Assembly: GCA_032027125.1 (NCBI GenBank)
Contig: JAVSMQ010000001.1
Span: forward strand, 3,396,198 to 3,460,197
Length of the DNA stretch: 64,000 nt
Direction: 5' to 3'
From: JANJTB01 sp032027125
GTDB taxonomy: Bacteria; Bacteroidota; Ignavibacteria; Kapaibacteriales; UBA2268
Below are positions 1-7,782 of this stretch, piece by piece. Below the pieces are notes generated by a model. The model was not told the DNA's origin. It saw nothing but the letters and a program-made list of their open reading frames with translations, and did not search any database. The position numbers and the translations under genes are program-made. The stretch's first letter is position 1, and each line of letters opens with the position of its first letter.

Positions 1-188
1 TATATGAAAAGTACAACAGACTATATGAAAAGTGTAACAGACTATATGAAAAGTACAACAGACTATATGAAAAGTGTAACAGACTATATGAAAAGCATAA
101 TGAACCTTGGGAAAAGCATAAAGAACTTTATGAAAAGTAAAATGAACCTTATGAAATTGTCAGGAAACCTTATCAGAAAGTCAATGTG
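1..188. repeat. 21-bp tandem repeat array (possible 3' end of a heptad-repeat ORF)
   Basis: About nine consecutive 21-bp units; the first is cut by the window edge. The first four full units are near identical and alternate between two forms (GTACAAC and GTGTAAC), giving a 42-bp higher-order period. Later units drift progressively (84-188). The plus strand stays open from base 1 to the TGA at 187-189 and would encode 7-residue repeats of the type YMKSTTD/YMKSVTD that decay to FMKSKMN and LMKLSGN. It could be the end of a coiled-coil-like protein beginning upstream, or a non-coding minisatellite. The array is certain; its coding status is not. Confidence 0.85.
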
Positions 189-334
189 AATGTGCGATTA
201 CTCACAGATTTTGTTCAATTTAACGTCGAAAGTAATAAAACCAGTGTTTCTGCACTTAACGGGGTATTCCCTGACCCTCGATGAGTGTATTACCGCCCTC
301 GATGAGTGTATTAAGTTTGTTCCGATTCTTATAT

Positions 335-420
335 TGAACAGTCCGCTCCTACGGAGCTTAATGATATTTATGGGAATGATTATTTTTCTACTAACAGGGC
401 ATTCCTACGGAATTGGTTTG
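335..420. repeat. Composite palindromic repeat, copy 1
   Basis: Two small palindromes, GCTCC-TAC-GGAGC (345-357) and ATTCC-TAC-GGAAT (401-413), are joined by a conserved spacer of about 43 nt. The whole unit recurs at 560-640 with few changes, and its first palindrome recurs at 941-953. A 79-codon ORF (190-429) running through it is probably chance. Confidence 0.75.
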
Positions 421-494
421 CAATTCTGAATGCTGAATTATGAATTCTGAAGTCTAAGACCAGCGAAGCTAATTCTGTTTAATTCAAATCCTTC

Positions 495-538
495 TGTCAG
501 AATCACGGATTACACGGATTAAAGGATTTCACAGATTC
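495..538. repeat. Short dispersed repeat (ACGGATTACACGGATT type)
   Basis: This segment recurs with small changes at 652-692. Both copies contain GGATTAAAGGATTTCACAGA and follow one palindromic unit each. It resembles the 'cacggatt...' intergenic repeats common in this lineage. No ORF or promoter is apparent. Confidence 0.6.
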
Positions 539-559
539 AAAATCCATAGAATTTTAATT

Positions 560-640
560 GAACAGTTCGCTCCTACGGAGCTTGATGATAATTGGGGGAA
601 TGATTGTTTTTCTACTAACAGGGCATTCCTGCGGAATTGG
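560..640. repeat. Composite palindromic repeat, copy 2
   Basis: Second copy of the 335-420 unit: GCTCC-TAC-GGAGC at 569-581 and ATTCC-TGC-GGAAT at 625-637, with the same spacer. The loop differs by one base while both stems are intact, as expected if the hairpin is what is conserved. Confidence 0.75.
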
Positions 641-739
641 GAAGTAAATATCTGAATCACGGACTGCACAGATTAAAGGATTTCACAGATTATAAATCCA
701 CTTTTTGAGATTGACATATTTTGAGTTTATTATTTTGTT

Positions 740-955
740 CCCTTCTCCATAGGAGATAAATTATGGTAATAAGAACCTATCCCAATGAACATGACTACCT
801 CGTAGAGGTTGAATTATGAAAAAAAATATAATCTCTACGGGATATCAATCAATTAGTCATTTCTCATGTTACCATAATTCAATCTCTACGAGATAAAATG
901 AATTTCATTATTGTTATAGTGTCTATTCTTTTAACAGTCCGCTCCTACGGAGCTT
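740..955. repeat. Cluster of five palindromes sharing a 3-nt loop, with a larger nested inverted repeat
   Basis: Small palindromes lie at 744-756 (TCTCC-ATA-GGAGA), 797-809 (ACCTC-GTA-GAGGT), 831-843 (ATCTC-TAC-GGGAT, one G-U pair), 882-894 (ATCTC-TAC-GAGAT) and 941-953 (GCTCC-TAC-GGAGC). Around them, GAGAT(A/TG)AATTATGGTAA near 753-769 is inverted at about 868-887, so the region can fold into one long structure. The rest of the gene-free stretch 430-1078 is AT-rich; no convincing promoter for the downstream gene was found. Confidence 0.7.
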
Positions 956-1078
956 TATGTATTTTTGGGGAATGATTATTTTGTAATGTCTATTATTGAC
1001 TATCTTTTAAAATACGATTTAAGCAATTCAATCGTTATCAAAATGAAATTTATTGAAATCTTAAATTCTTAGGTAATT

Positions 1079-2854
1079 ATGCGCGGCGATACTTTCGGAG
1101 CTGAATTTAAATCCATTGATTATAAACTGATAAAGCGGCTTGTAAAATTTTTAAAACCTTACAAAAAGTATGTTATAAATGCTATATTTTTTACAATTCT
1201 TGTCGCAGCTTTGGGTCCGTTAAGACCTTTTCTAACTAAAATCGCAATTGATAATTTTATTTCCACCGGCGACAAACCCGGGTTGCTCTGGATGGTTGTT
1301 GCTATTTTTGCACTTCTTGTTGTTAACGGTGCTCTGAGGGTTGCGATGACTTATATTATGCAATGGGTAGGGCAGAATGTATTAAATGATATACGCACCA
1401 AACTTTTTGAACACATCCAGAAACTGTCGCTGTCTTATTATGATAAAAATCCCGTCGGCAGATTAGTCACAAGGGTAACAAATGATGTCGAAGTTCTGAA
1501 TCAGCTTTTTTCATCAGGTCTGGTGATGATGCTTGCCGATATTATGCTGATTTTCTGGATTATAGGGTTCATGTTTTACACAAATACCGAGCTCGCACTT
1601 ATTACACTTACCGTATTGCCGCTTTTACTGATTGTAACTTCATTCTTTCGTAAAAAGGTGCGTGTGCTGTTCAGAGATTTGCGGTCGGAAGTATCAAAAA
1701 TGAATTCATTTCTCAACGAATTTATTTCGGGTATCACAACTGTTAAACTATTTACTCAGGAAAAAAGGCTGTATGACAATTTCAACGTCATTAACCTCAA
1801 GACCCGTGAATTGAATATCCGAACAATTTTCTATTATGCGATATTTTACCCTGCGGTTGAAATGATTAGTGCAATTTCTCTTGGTTTAATTCTGTGGTAT
1901 GCAGGAGCAAATGTATTGAGCGGAGTAATGACAGTGGGTATGCTGATTGCTTTTATTCAGTATGCAGAAATGTTTTTCCGTCCGGTCAGGGATTTGAGCG
2001 AAAAATATACAACTCTACAGAATGCAATGGCATCTTCGGAAAGAATTTTCACTTTACTTGATACTGAAGATTTTCTGAATGATAACCCGAATGCTGTAAA
2101 CATAAGCGGTATCAAGGATAATATTACATTTGAGAATGTATCATTTTCGTATGATAATGAAAAATGGGTATTGAAAAATATTAATTTTGAAATTAAAAGA
2201 GGCGAAACTATTGCCATAGTCGGTGCTACAGGTTCGGGTAAAACATCATTGGTTAATCTGCTTTGCCGTTTTTATGATTTTCAGGAAGGGCGGATACTTA
2301 TTGACGGCATTGACATACGCAATATAAAGCAGAAATCATGGAGGGAAAATATAGCTCTTGTTATGCAGGATGTATTTCTGTTTTCCAGAACCGTAGCGGA
2401 AAACATATCTCTCGGAAACGAAAATATAAGCGACAATGATATTCGTAATGCTGCCGAAGCATTAGGTGCATTGAGTTTTATAGAAAATCTGCCCGATAAA
2501 TTTGCTGCCGAAGTATCCGAGAGAGGGCAGACATTATCATCAGGTCAGGTGCAGCTTATATCGTTTTGCAGAGCTTATGCCTCAAATCCGGATTTATTAA
2601 TTCTTGACGAAGCAACTTCAAGTATAGATTCCGCAACAGAGCAGCTTATCGAGAAATCACTTGAAATACTGCTATCCGGAAGGACTTCGATTGTAATTGC
2701 CCACAGGCTCTCTACAATCAAAAGAGCAGACAGAATAATAGTCATCCACAAAGGCGAGATTAGAGAAATAGGAACTCACGACGAACTGCTCGAAAAGCAG
2801 GGAATTTATGCAAAATTATATCAATTACAGTATAAAGATGAATTTGCTTTATAA
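1079..2854 (+). CDS. ABC exporter, fused permease and ATPase (MsbA/multidrug type)
   Basis: A half-transporter that would dimerise in the inner membrane and use ATP to export a lipid or drug-like substrate. The N-terminal ABC_membrane domain (about residues 20-310) has six hydrophobic segments. The C-terminal ATPase has Walker A GATGSGKTS (about 381), Walker B LLILDEAT followed by the D-loop SSID (about 508) and H-loop AHRLST (about 541). The signature is LSSGQ rather than LSGGQ, a variant seen in the YheH/YheI-type heterodimeric exporters. No partner half-transporter is adjacent, so a homodimer or a distant partner is possible. Length (591 aa) is normal. The ATG follows AGGTAATT, a weak ribosome-binding site. 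Family is secure; substrate is unknown. Confidence 0.9.
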   Translation: MRGDTFGAEFKSIDYKLIKRLVKFLKPYKKYVINAIFFTILVAALGPLRPFLTKIAIDNFISTGDKPGLLWMVVAIFALLVVNGALRVAMTYIMQWVGQNVLNDIRTKLFEHIQKLSLSYYDKNPVGRLVTRVTNDVEVLNQLFSSGLVMMLADIMLIFWIIGFMFYTNTELALITLTVLPLLLIVTSFFRKKVRVLFRDLRSEVSKMNSFLNEFISGITTVKLFTQEKRLYDNFNVINLKTRELNIRTIFYYAIFYPAVEMISAISLGLILWYAGANVLSGVMTVGMLIAFIQYAEMFFRPVRDLSEKYTTLQNAMASSERIFTLLDTEDFLNDNPNAVNISGIKDNITFENVSFSYDNEKWVLKNINFEIKRGETIAIVGATGSGKTSLVNLLCRFYDFQEGRILIDGIDIRNIKQKSWRENIALVMQDVFLFSRTVAENISLGNENISDNDIRNAAEALGALSFIENLPDKFAAEVSERGQTLSSGQVQLISFCRAYASNPDLLILDEATSSIDSATEQLIEKSLEILLSGRTSIVIAHRLSTIKRADRIIVIHKGEIREIGTHDELLEKQGIYAKLYQLQYKDEFAL

Positions 2855-2938
2855 TAGTTCGTTTTTTCAAAGTTGGGCAGATACGTTCTCAAATAGCTCC
2901 TAATTTTTAATGTTAATATACACAATACTTTAGAGAAC

Positions 2939-3011
2939 GTCACTCTGAGCTTGCGAAGAGTCCAGGCTGTTAATTAATGAAATCATGGACTCTTCGCAAG
3001 CTCAGAGTGAC
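2939..3011. repeat. Perfect 26-bp inverted repeat, member of a dispersed element family
   Basis: Arms 2939-2964 and 2986-3011 are exact reverse complements (GTCACTCTGAGCTTGCGAAG... and its inverse) around a 21-nt spacer containing TTAATTAA. The same core with the same spacer occurs at 6862-6995, 7017-7150 and 59345-59485, where it lies inside a longer conserved element. It could act as a strong hairpin terminator after the ABC gene, but it lacks a T-tract. Confidence 0.85.
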
Positions 3012-3032
3012 AAATTATTGGGTTTTTGTATT

Positions 3033-3283
3033 TGTCCCCCGCTGGCGGGGGTAGGGGGTGGAAATTAATTCATGAACTCTTCGCTTCGCTCAGAAAGACA
3101 AAACCACAAATTATTTCAAGCCTGAATTAATTAATCCCAAAAATCCCATTAATCCTATAAATCACGGTTCAGACAAACATTCATGGATTCTTCGCTTCGC
3201 TCAGAAAGACAAAAGCCCAAATTATGTCAATTTATCATTAATTAATCCCATAAATCTCAAAAATCTCGGTTCAGACAAATATT
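3033..3283. repeat. Mixed intergenic repeats between the ABC gene and the surface protein
   Basis: 3033-3066 holds the GC-rich palindrome CCCCCGCTGGCGGGGG followed by TAGGGGGTGGAAATT. A related sequence occurs inside a coding region at 9571-9617. 3067-3100 and 3179-3212 are two short copies of 'CTTCGCTTCGCTCAGAAAGACAAA'-like sequence (a half of the 2939 element). 3123-3177 and 3235-3283 are two copies of the 'AATCCCAT...CGGTTCAGACAAA' repeat. No gene is visible. Confidence 0.65.
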
Positions 3284-3434
3284 TTTTTTTCATGCTTTAA
3301 CTCGGCATGAATGTTGCTCAAATAGGTGAATACTGTCAATAATCAGTAATTTTACTTATTAATATGAATAATAATATAGTTACCTTTGCTTTATTGATTT
3401 TGTTGTAATTAATATATTAAATAGGTGTTTTGTA

Positions 3435-6365
3435 ATGTTGAAAAAAGACCTCTTGTTAAAAGTTAGGATATTTTTAATTTTTACATCTTCTCTTTTTATT
3501 CTTGGTAATTCTCTGCACGCTCAAAGTGTGGGAATAAGCGACACATCAGATTTTACTCCTGACACCACTGCATTATTAGAAATGCGGTCAATTCAGAGGG
3601 GATTTCTTATGCCGCGAATGACCCGTGCTCAAAGAGTTGCAATTGTTAGTCCTGTTCACGGGCTGATGGTTGTCCAGACAAACGACACTCTCGGAGAGCC
3701 GTCAGGTATTTGGTATTACAATTCAAATGATACACAATGGCATAATATTTTCACAACTTCAACTAGTGTACTATTCTCAGACATTACAACAGCAACCAAT
3801 ATAACAGCGACTATGACAGTAGGTACCGGAGCACAAATAAATCTCAGCGGCACAGGCATTGTAGAATCAAATAAATTCCTTGGCAGTGGAAGTACATCAG
3901 ATTCGGTTGACCTGAATACAGCCGAAGTCGGCGGTATATTACCGGTTGCAAAAGGCGGTACGGGTGTAAGTACGACTCCTCCGGCTGGAGGTGCCGCATA
4001 CGGTAATGGCTCAACTATTGCATATACAGCAGCAGGGACTGCCGGTCAGGTTTTGGTAAGTGACGGAACCAATCCGCCATCATGGCAGGAAACACCGCTG
4101 CCGGATTTAGCTGATTCAAAAATATGGATTGGAGATAATACAAGTAACGCGGTTGCTTATTCTGTTTCAGGTGACGGAACTTTGTCAAATGCAGGTGTTT
4201 TGGCAGTGACAAAGATTCGTGGTACTTTAATATCCGCTACTGCTCCGACAGATAATCAGATTTTAAAATATAATTCTTCAAATACGCAGTGGGAGCCTGT
4301 TGACTTGGCTGCCGGCGGTACTGTTACATCTGTCGGACTTGCTTTGCCCACTGAATTTACTGTTTCGGGCTCTCCCGTTATTAACTCGGGGACTTTAACC
4401 GGTGCATGGGCAAATCAAAATCAGAATCTTGTATTTTCATCTCCTGACGGCTCAAGCGGCACACCTTCATTCAGGTCATTAGTCAGTGATGATATTCCAG
4501 ATCTTGATGCAGGTAAAATCACGACAGGTACATTTACAGCCTCACAAATACCAAACCTTGATGCCGGAAAAATTACAACAGGAATATTTCCTGTCAGTAG
4601 AGGCGGTACAGGTATCAGTACAACTCCTTCAGCAGGCAGTGTTGCATACGGAAACGGTACAACGCTTGGATATACTGCTGTCGGAACATCAGGTCAGGTT
4701 TTGGTAAGTGCAGGTTCAGGTACACCGGTCTGGTTGGAAACACCGCTGCCGGTATTAGCAAATACTAAAATATGGATTGGCAATGCTTCAAACCAAGCAA
4801 TAGCAAATAGTATTTCCGGTGATATTACATTGTCAAATGCAGGTGCTGTGACTGTTACAAAGATTCAAAATCAAGCTGTATCAAATGCTTGGCCCGGTGA
4901 TGACCAGTACTTGATATTCAATCAATCAAACAATCAATGGGAACCGACTACAATTGCACCAACCTGGATACTTAACGGTACTAAATTATATCCTAATCCA
5001 CTGAATGACTGGTATAGTCTTCAATGGGGAAATGGAAATTCGTCCGGTTCCCAGTCAACAGCATTTGGTGGTGGTGCAGCATCGGGTTATAGAGCGACTG
5101 CTTGGGGAACAGGTACTACTGCTACTCAAAATCTTTCTACTGCATGGGGCAGCAGTGCTGATGCAACAGCAAATCTGGCAACAGCATGGGGTGAGAATAC
5201 TACTGCATCGGCAAATCTTTCAACAGTTTGGGGTAGTGCCAACACTGCGTCAGGAAACATTTCGACTGCTTGGGGTAGTGGTACTCTTGCTTCTGGCGAG
5301 TTTGCAACAGCTTTTGGTCAAAATACAACTGCTACTGCAGGATTTACAACGGTATGGGGTGATAATACTGACGCTACCTCTCAGTATGCTACTGCTTATG
5401 GTCAGAACTCACTTGCTTCCGGACAATATGCAACCGCTTTCGGTTTGAACAGTATTGCTTCAGGTATTTATTCCACTGCTTTAGGACAAAGCGATACTGC
5501 CTCAGGAACTCATGCTCTTGCTTTCGGTCAAAGTAACAAAGCTCAGGGTAATTATTCGCTGTCTTTCGGCCAGAATACCAATGCACAGGGTATATATTCA
5601 ACAACCTGGGGATTAAATACAACAGCATATTCCGGTATGGAAACAGTCTTCGGACAGTTCAATACAGTATATTCTCCTACAAATTCCTGGGGGTGGAGTG
5701 ATGCCGACAGATTATTTGTTTTGGGCAACGGTGCAAGCAATGCGAGCAGGTCGAATGCCTTGGTTGTTTATAAAAAGGATAGTACAGATTTGTTCGGAAA
5801 CTTTTCAATTAAAAGTAATAATACAAGCTCAAAAGAATTAAGATTATTCGAATCTTCTACAAACGGTACAAATTACACCGGTTTTAAGGCTGATACTTTA
5901 ACAAGTAATTTAGTTTACACAATGCCAAAAGATACAAATAACGAACTTTCAGTTCTTGTCAATTATGGTACCAATAAACTCAAATGGATGAAAACAGGTG
6001 ATTTGCAGTCGGAAACAAGGTCAAACATTCTTGAAATCATTGATGCTGCAACATATAACATTCCTGATACTGTAACGCACGTTTTGGTTGAGAGAACAGG
6101 TATAAGTAGAGTTAATCTATATTCCGGTTCGGCTTATGCCGGTAAAGTGATTTTTATAAAAAGATTAAGTGGTGGTACTTATCACGTTCAGATATGTCCG
6201 GCAAGTGGTGAGAAAATAGATAGATCAGGAACATCTGATCTAAATAGGGGAATCCAGCTCAGAAATCAGTACGATTCAGCTATGATGGTATATGACGGAA
6301 GTAATTGGTGGATTATGACAGCATACGTGGGAAACAATCAAATTAATGAATGTGATTGTCCTTAA
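3435..6365 (+). CDS. Large secreted surface protein with phage-fibre-like and YadA-head-like repeats
   Basis: 976 aa with a signal peptide (LIFTSSLFILGNSLHAQ) and therefore exported. The start region has RGFLMPRMTRAQR...HGLMVVQTND, a motif typical of Bacteroidota fibre-like proteins. Residues about 170-460 contain two copies of KGGTG/RGGTGxSTTPxAG...GQVLVS, as in phage tail fibres. Residues about 535-760 are some 15 short repeats of the form TAWGxxTxASxxxS/TAFGxxxxASGxYA, the left-handed roll seen in YadA-type trimeric adhesin heads. The C-terminal 150 residues (from about 830) are a separate domain ending in ECDCP. There is no YadA membrane anchor and no recognisable T9SS domain, so the way it is held at the surface is unclear. 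An adhesin or cell-surface fibre is the likeliest role. Confidence 0.75.
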   Translation: MLKKDLLLKVRIFLIFTSSLFILGNSLHAQSVGISDTSDFTPDTTALLEMRSIQRGFLMPRMTRAQRVAIVSPVHGLMVVQTNDTLGEPSGIWYYNSNDTQWHNIFTTSTSVLFSDITTATNITATMTVGTGAQINLSGTGIVESNKFLGSGSTSDSVDLNTAEVGGILPVAKGGTGVSTTPPAGGAAYGNGSTIAYTAAGTAGQVLVSDGTNPPSWQETPLPDLADSKIWIGDNTSNAVAYSVSGDGTLSNAGVLAVTKIRGTLISATAPTDNQILKYNSSNTQWEPVDLAAGGTVTSVGLALPTEFTVSGSPVINSGTLTGAWANQNQNLVFSSPDGSSGTPSFRSLVSDDIPDLDAGKITTGTFTASQIPNLDAGKITTGIFPVSRGGTGISTTPSAGSVAYGNGTTLGYTAVGTSGQVLVSAGSGTPVWLETPLPVLANTKIWIGNASNQAIANSISGDITLSNAGAVTVTKIQNQAVSNAWPGDDQYLIFNQSNNQWEPTTIAPTWILNGTKLYPNPLNDWYSLQWGNGNSSGSQSTAFGGGAASGYRATAWGTGTTATQNLSTAWGSSADATANLATAWGENTTASANLSTVWGSANTASGNISTAWGSGTLASGEFATAFGQNTTATAGFTTVWGDNTDATSQYATAYGQNSLASGQYATAFGLNSIASGIYSTALGQSDTASGTHALAFGQSNKAQGNYSLSFGQNTNAQGIYSTTWGLNTTAYSGMETVFGQFNTVYSPTNSWGWSDADRLFVLGNGASNASRSNALVVYKKDSTDLFGNFSIKSNNTSSKELRLFESSTNGTNYTGFKADTLTSNLVYTMPKDTNNELSVLVNYGTNKLKWMKTGDLQSETRSNILEIIDAATYNIPDTVTHVLVERTGISRVNLYSGSAYAGKVIFIKRLSGGTYHVQICPASGEKIDRSGTSDLNRGIQLRNQYDSAMMVYDGSNWWIMTAYVGNNQINECDCP

Positions 6366-6375
6366 TGCACGAACT

Positions 6376-6765
6376 ATGAAAAGAATTATAAATATATTAT
6401 TAATTTCGATTATCTTAGGGTTCCTGATAACTCAGAATCTCAACTGCCAATCATTTAAAAACACAGGAGCCGGAATATTTCTTAACGGGAATGTATTTGT
6501 AAAAGTTGTCAATCTTGAAGTCAAAAATGATGACGGAGGGGAGATAATTATTCGTGAGGCTTCACAGATGAGGGTCGAAAATGCTGATTTTATAAATGAA
6601 AGTGGAACTTTAGTTCTGTCTGATATATCACTTCTCCGCGTAAGTAAAAATCTGATAAATAAGGATATGTTTAATAATGAAAGCAGCAGCCACACTGAAG
6701 TTATACAAAATGGCGTAAATTCCGGCTTTATTTATAATGAATCCATTATAGAAATAGGGGAGTAG
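6376..6765 (+). CDS. Small secreted protein, paralogue of the gene at 7378
   Basis: No named family recognised. The ATG at 6376 is preferred over the in-frame ATG at 6346, which lies inside the upstream gene and would put ten residues before the signal peptide (MKRIINILLISIILGFLITQ). The mature part is about 105 residues rich in Asn, Val and Glu with an alternating pattern suggestive of a beta-solenoid (INESGTLVLSD, NLINKDMFNNESSS, YNESIIEIGE). The protein at 7378 matches it along its whole length and ends with the same IEIGE. The gene sits 10 nt after the large fibre-like protein and may be cotranscribed and act with it at the cell surface. Confidence 0.65.
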   Translation: MKRIINILLISIILGFLITQNLNCQSFKNTGAGIFLNGNVFVKVVNLEVKNDDGGEIIIREASQMRVENADFINESGTLVLSDISLLRVSKNLINKDMFNNESSSHTEVIQNGVNSGFIYNESIIEIGE

Positions 6766-6861
6766 CCTCACAGAAATTGCAAATCTTTTCTTGTTCACCG
6801 CCGGCGGCAGTGTTGATTCATTCTAAACAAATTTAACGAATTTCACAATCGTTATAATGTA

Positions 6862-6995
6862 AAACGGCACTTTTTGGATTGTCATTCTGAACGAAGTGAA
6901 GAATCCAGGCTGTTAATTAATGAATACATGGACTCTTCGCAAGCTCAGAGTGACCAATCTTGGGGTTTTATTTTAAAAACAATAGAACTTATCAG
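6862..6995. repeat. Dispersed element of about 130 bp, copy A
   Basis: Begins GGCACTTTTTGGATTGTCAT, has an inverted core (left arm TCTGAACGAAGTGAAGAATC, spacer GGCTGTTAATTAATGAA, right arm ACTCTTCGCAAGCTCAGAGT) and ends near AATAGAACTTATCAGCCC. The copies at 7017-7150 and 59345-59485 share all three parts; 2939-3011 has the core only. No transposase is encoded, so it is a non-autonomous or structural repeat. Confidence 0.75.
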
Positions 6996-7016
6996 CCCTT
7001 TGTTAATATCTTTAGA

Positions 7017-7150
7017 CATAGTATGTACTTTTTGGATTGTCATCCTGAGCCTGCGAAGGATCCAGGCTGTTAACTAATGAAATCATCGACTGATTGGAAG
7101 GCTCTGAGTGACCCATCATGGGGTATTATTTTTATAAACAATAGAACGTA
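7017..7150. repeat. Dispersed element of about 130 bp, copy B
   Basis: Same order of parts as copy A: ACTTTTTGGATTGTCATCCT, the GGCTGTTAACTAATGAAATC spacer, a decayed right arm, then AACAATAGAACGTATCAGCC. It is more diverged than copy A. The remaining spacer 7151-7377 is AT-rich with no other structure I can support. Confidence 0.7.
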
Positions 7151-7377
7151 TCAGCCCTGCGGTAAAAACCTATATCAAAAAAATAAAATTCAAATGAAAA
7201 TTTAAAATGGTGTTTTCAGTATAATTACTTACTGTTGATGGCATTGTTTAGTGTACTTTTGAACTGTTCGGAAAGTATTTTTTTTATTTTTGGTCTTTGG
7301 TAATATAAGTGTCATTTAGAATTTCGAAATTTATTTGTTTTGCATTTTTAATTCAGAATTACTTTATATAACATACA

Positions 7378-7752
7378 ATGAAAACGGTCATAATTTACAT
7401 ATTACTTTTAATGGCTCTGCAGGCAAATCTCTTCTCTGCAGGATTTAAAAATTCGGGGGCAAAGATATCCCTGAATAATACCGTTTATGTAAAAGTTAAA
7501 GATATGGAAGTGAAAAATGACAACAACGGCGAAATAATAGTCCGCCAGACTTCAGAATTAAAGGTTGAGGGTGCTGATTTGGTGAATGAAAGCGGTTCAA
7601 TTAAAGTATTGGGGTCCGTTCTGGGAGTCAACAAAAATCTGATAAATAAAGATATTTTCAACACCGAAAGCAGCAGCCTGTCAGTAGTAATCATGAATAT
7701 AGTAAATTCCGGTACTATTTATAACGAAAGCGTCATAGAAATCGGCGAATAA
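7378..7752 (+). CDS. Small secreted protein, paralogue of the gene at 6376
   Basis: 124 aa with a signal peptide (MKTVIIYILLLMALQANLFSA). The remainder aligns end to end with the 6376 product: FKNSGAKISLNNTVYVKV against FKNTGAGIFLNGNVFVKV, then the shared VKND, NLINKD, ESSS and YNES.IEIGE blocks. Function is unknown. The two genes are separated by two copies of a dispersed element, which could have provided homology for the duplication. The order signal peptide, then a repetitive beta-rich segment, fits a surface or periplasmic structural role, but that is inference. Confidence 0.65.
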   Translation: MKTVIIYILLLMALQANLFSAGFKNSGAKISLNNTVYVKVKDMEVKNDNNGEIIVRQTSELKVEGADLVNESGSIKVLGSVLGVNKNLINKDIFNTESSSLSVVIMNIVNSGTIYNESVIEIGE

Positions 7753-7782
7753 ATCCACAACAACTAAATCAATCATTAAATC

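Noticed and set aside
1..188. CRISPR array
   Set aside because: The units are directly joined with no unique spacers, and no cas genes are nearby.
190..429. 79-codon ORF after the tandem array
   Set aside because: It runs through the palindromic repeat unit, has no ribosome-binding site, and its residues follow the repeat DNA rather than any protein pattern.
3381..3388. TACCTTTG as promoter of the surface-protein gene
   Set aside because: The -7 box fits but no TTG lies at a suitable distance.
5005..5740. ORFs of 62-147 codons overlapping the surface protein on both strands
   Set aside because: They are shadow frames of the repetitive coding sequence, with low-complexity Leu/Gln-rich products.
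3435..6365. Prophage tail fibre
   Set aside because: The fibre-like repeats are present, but there is a signal peptide and no other phage gene in the region, so a surface protein is the simpler reading.
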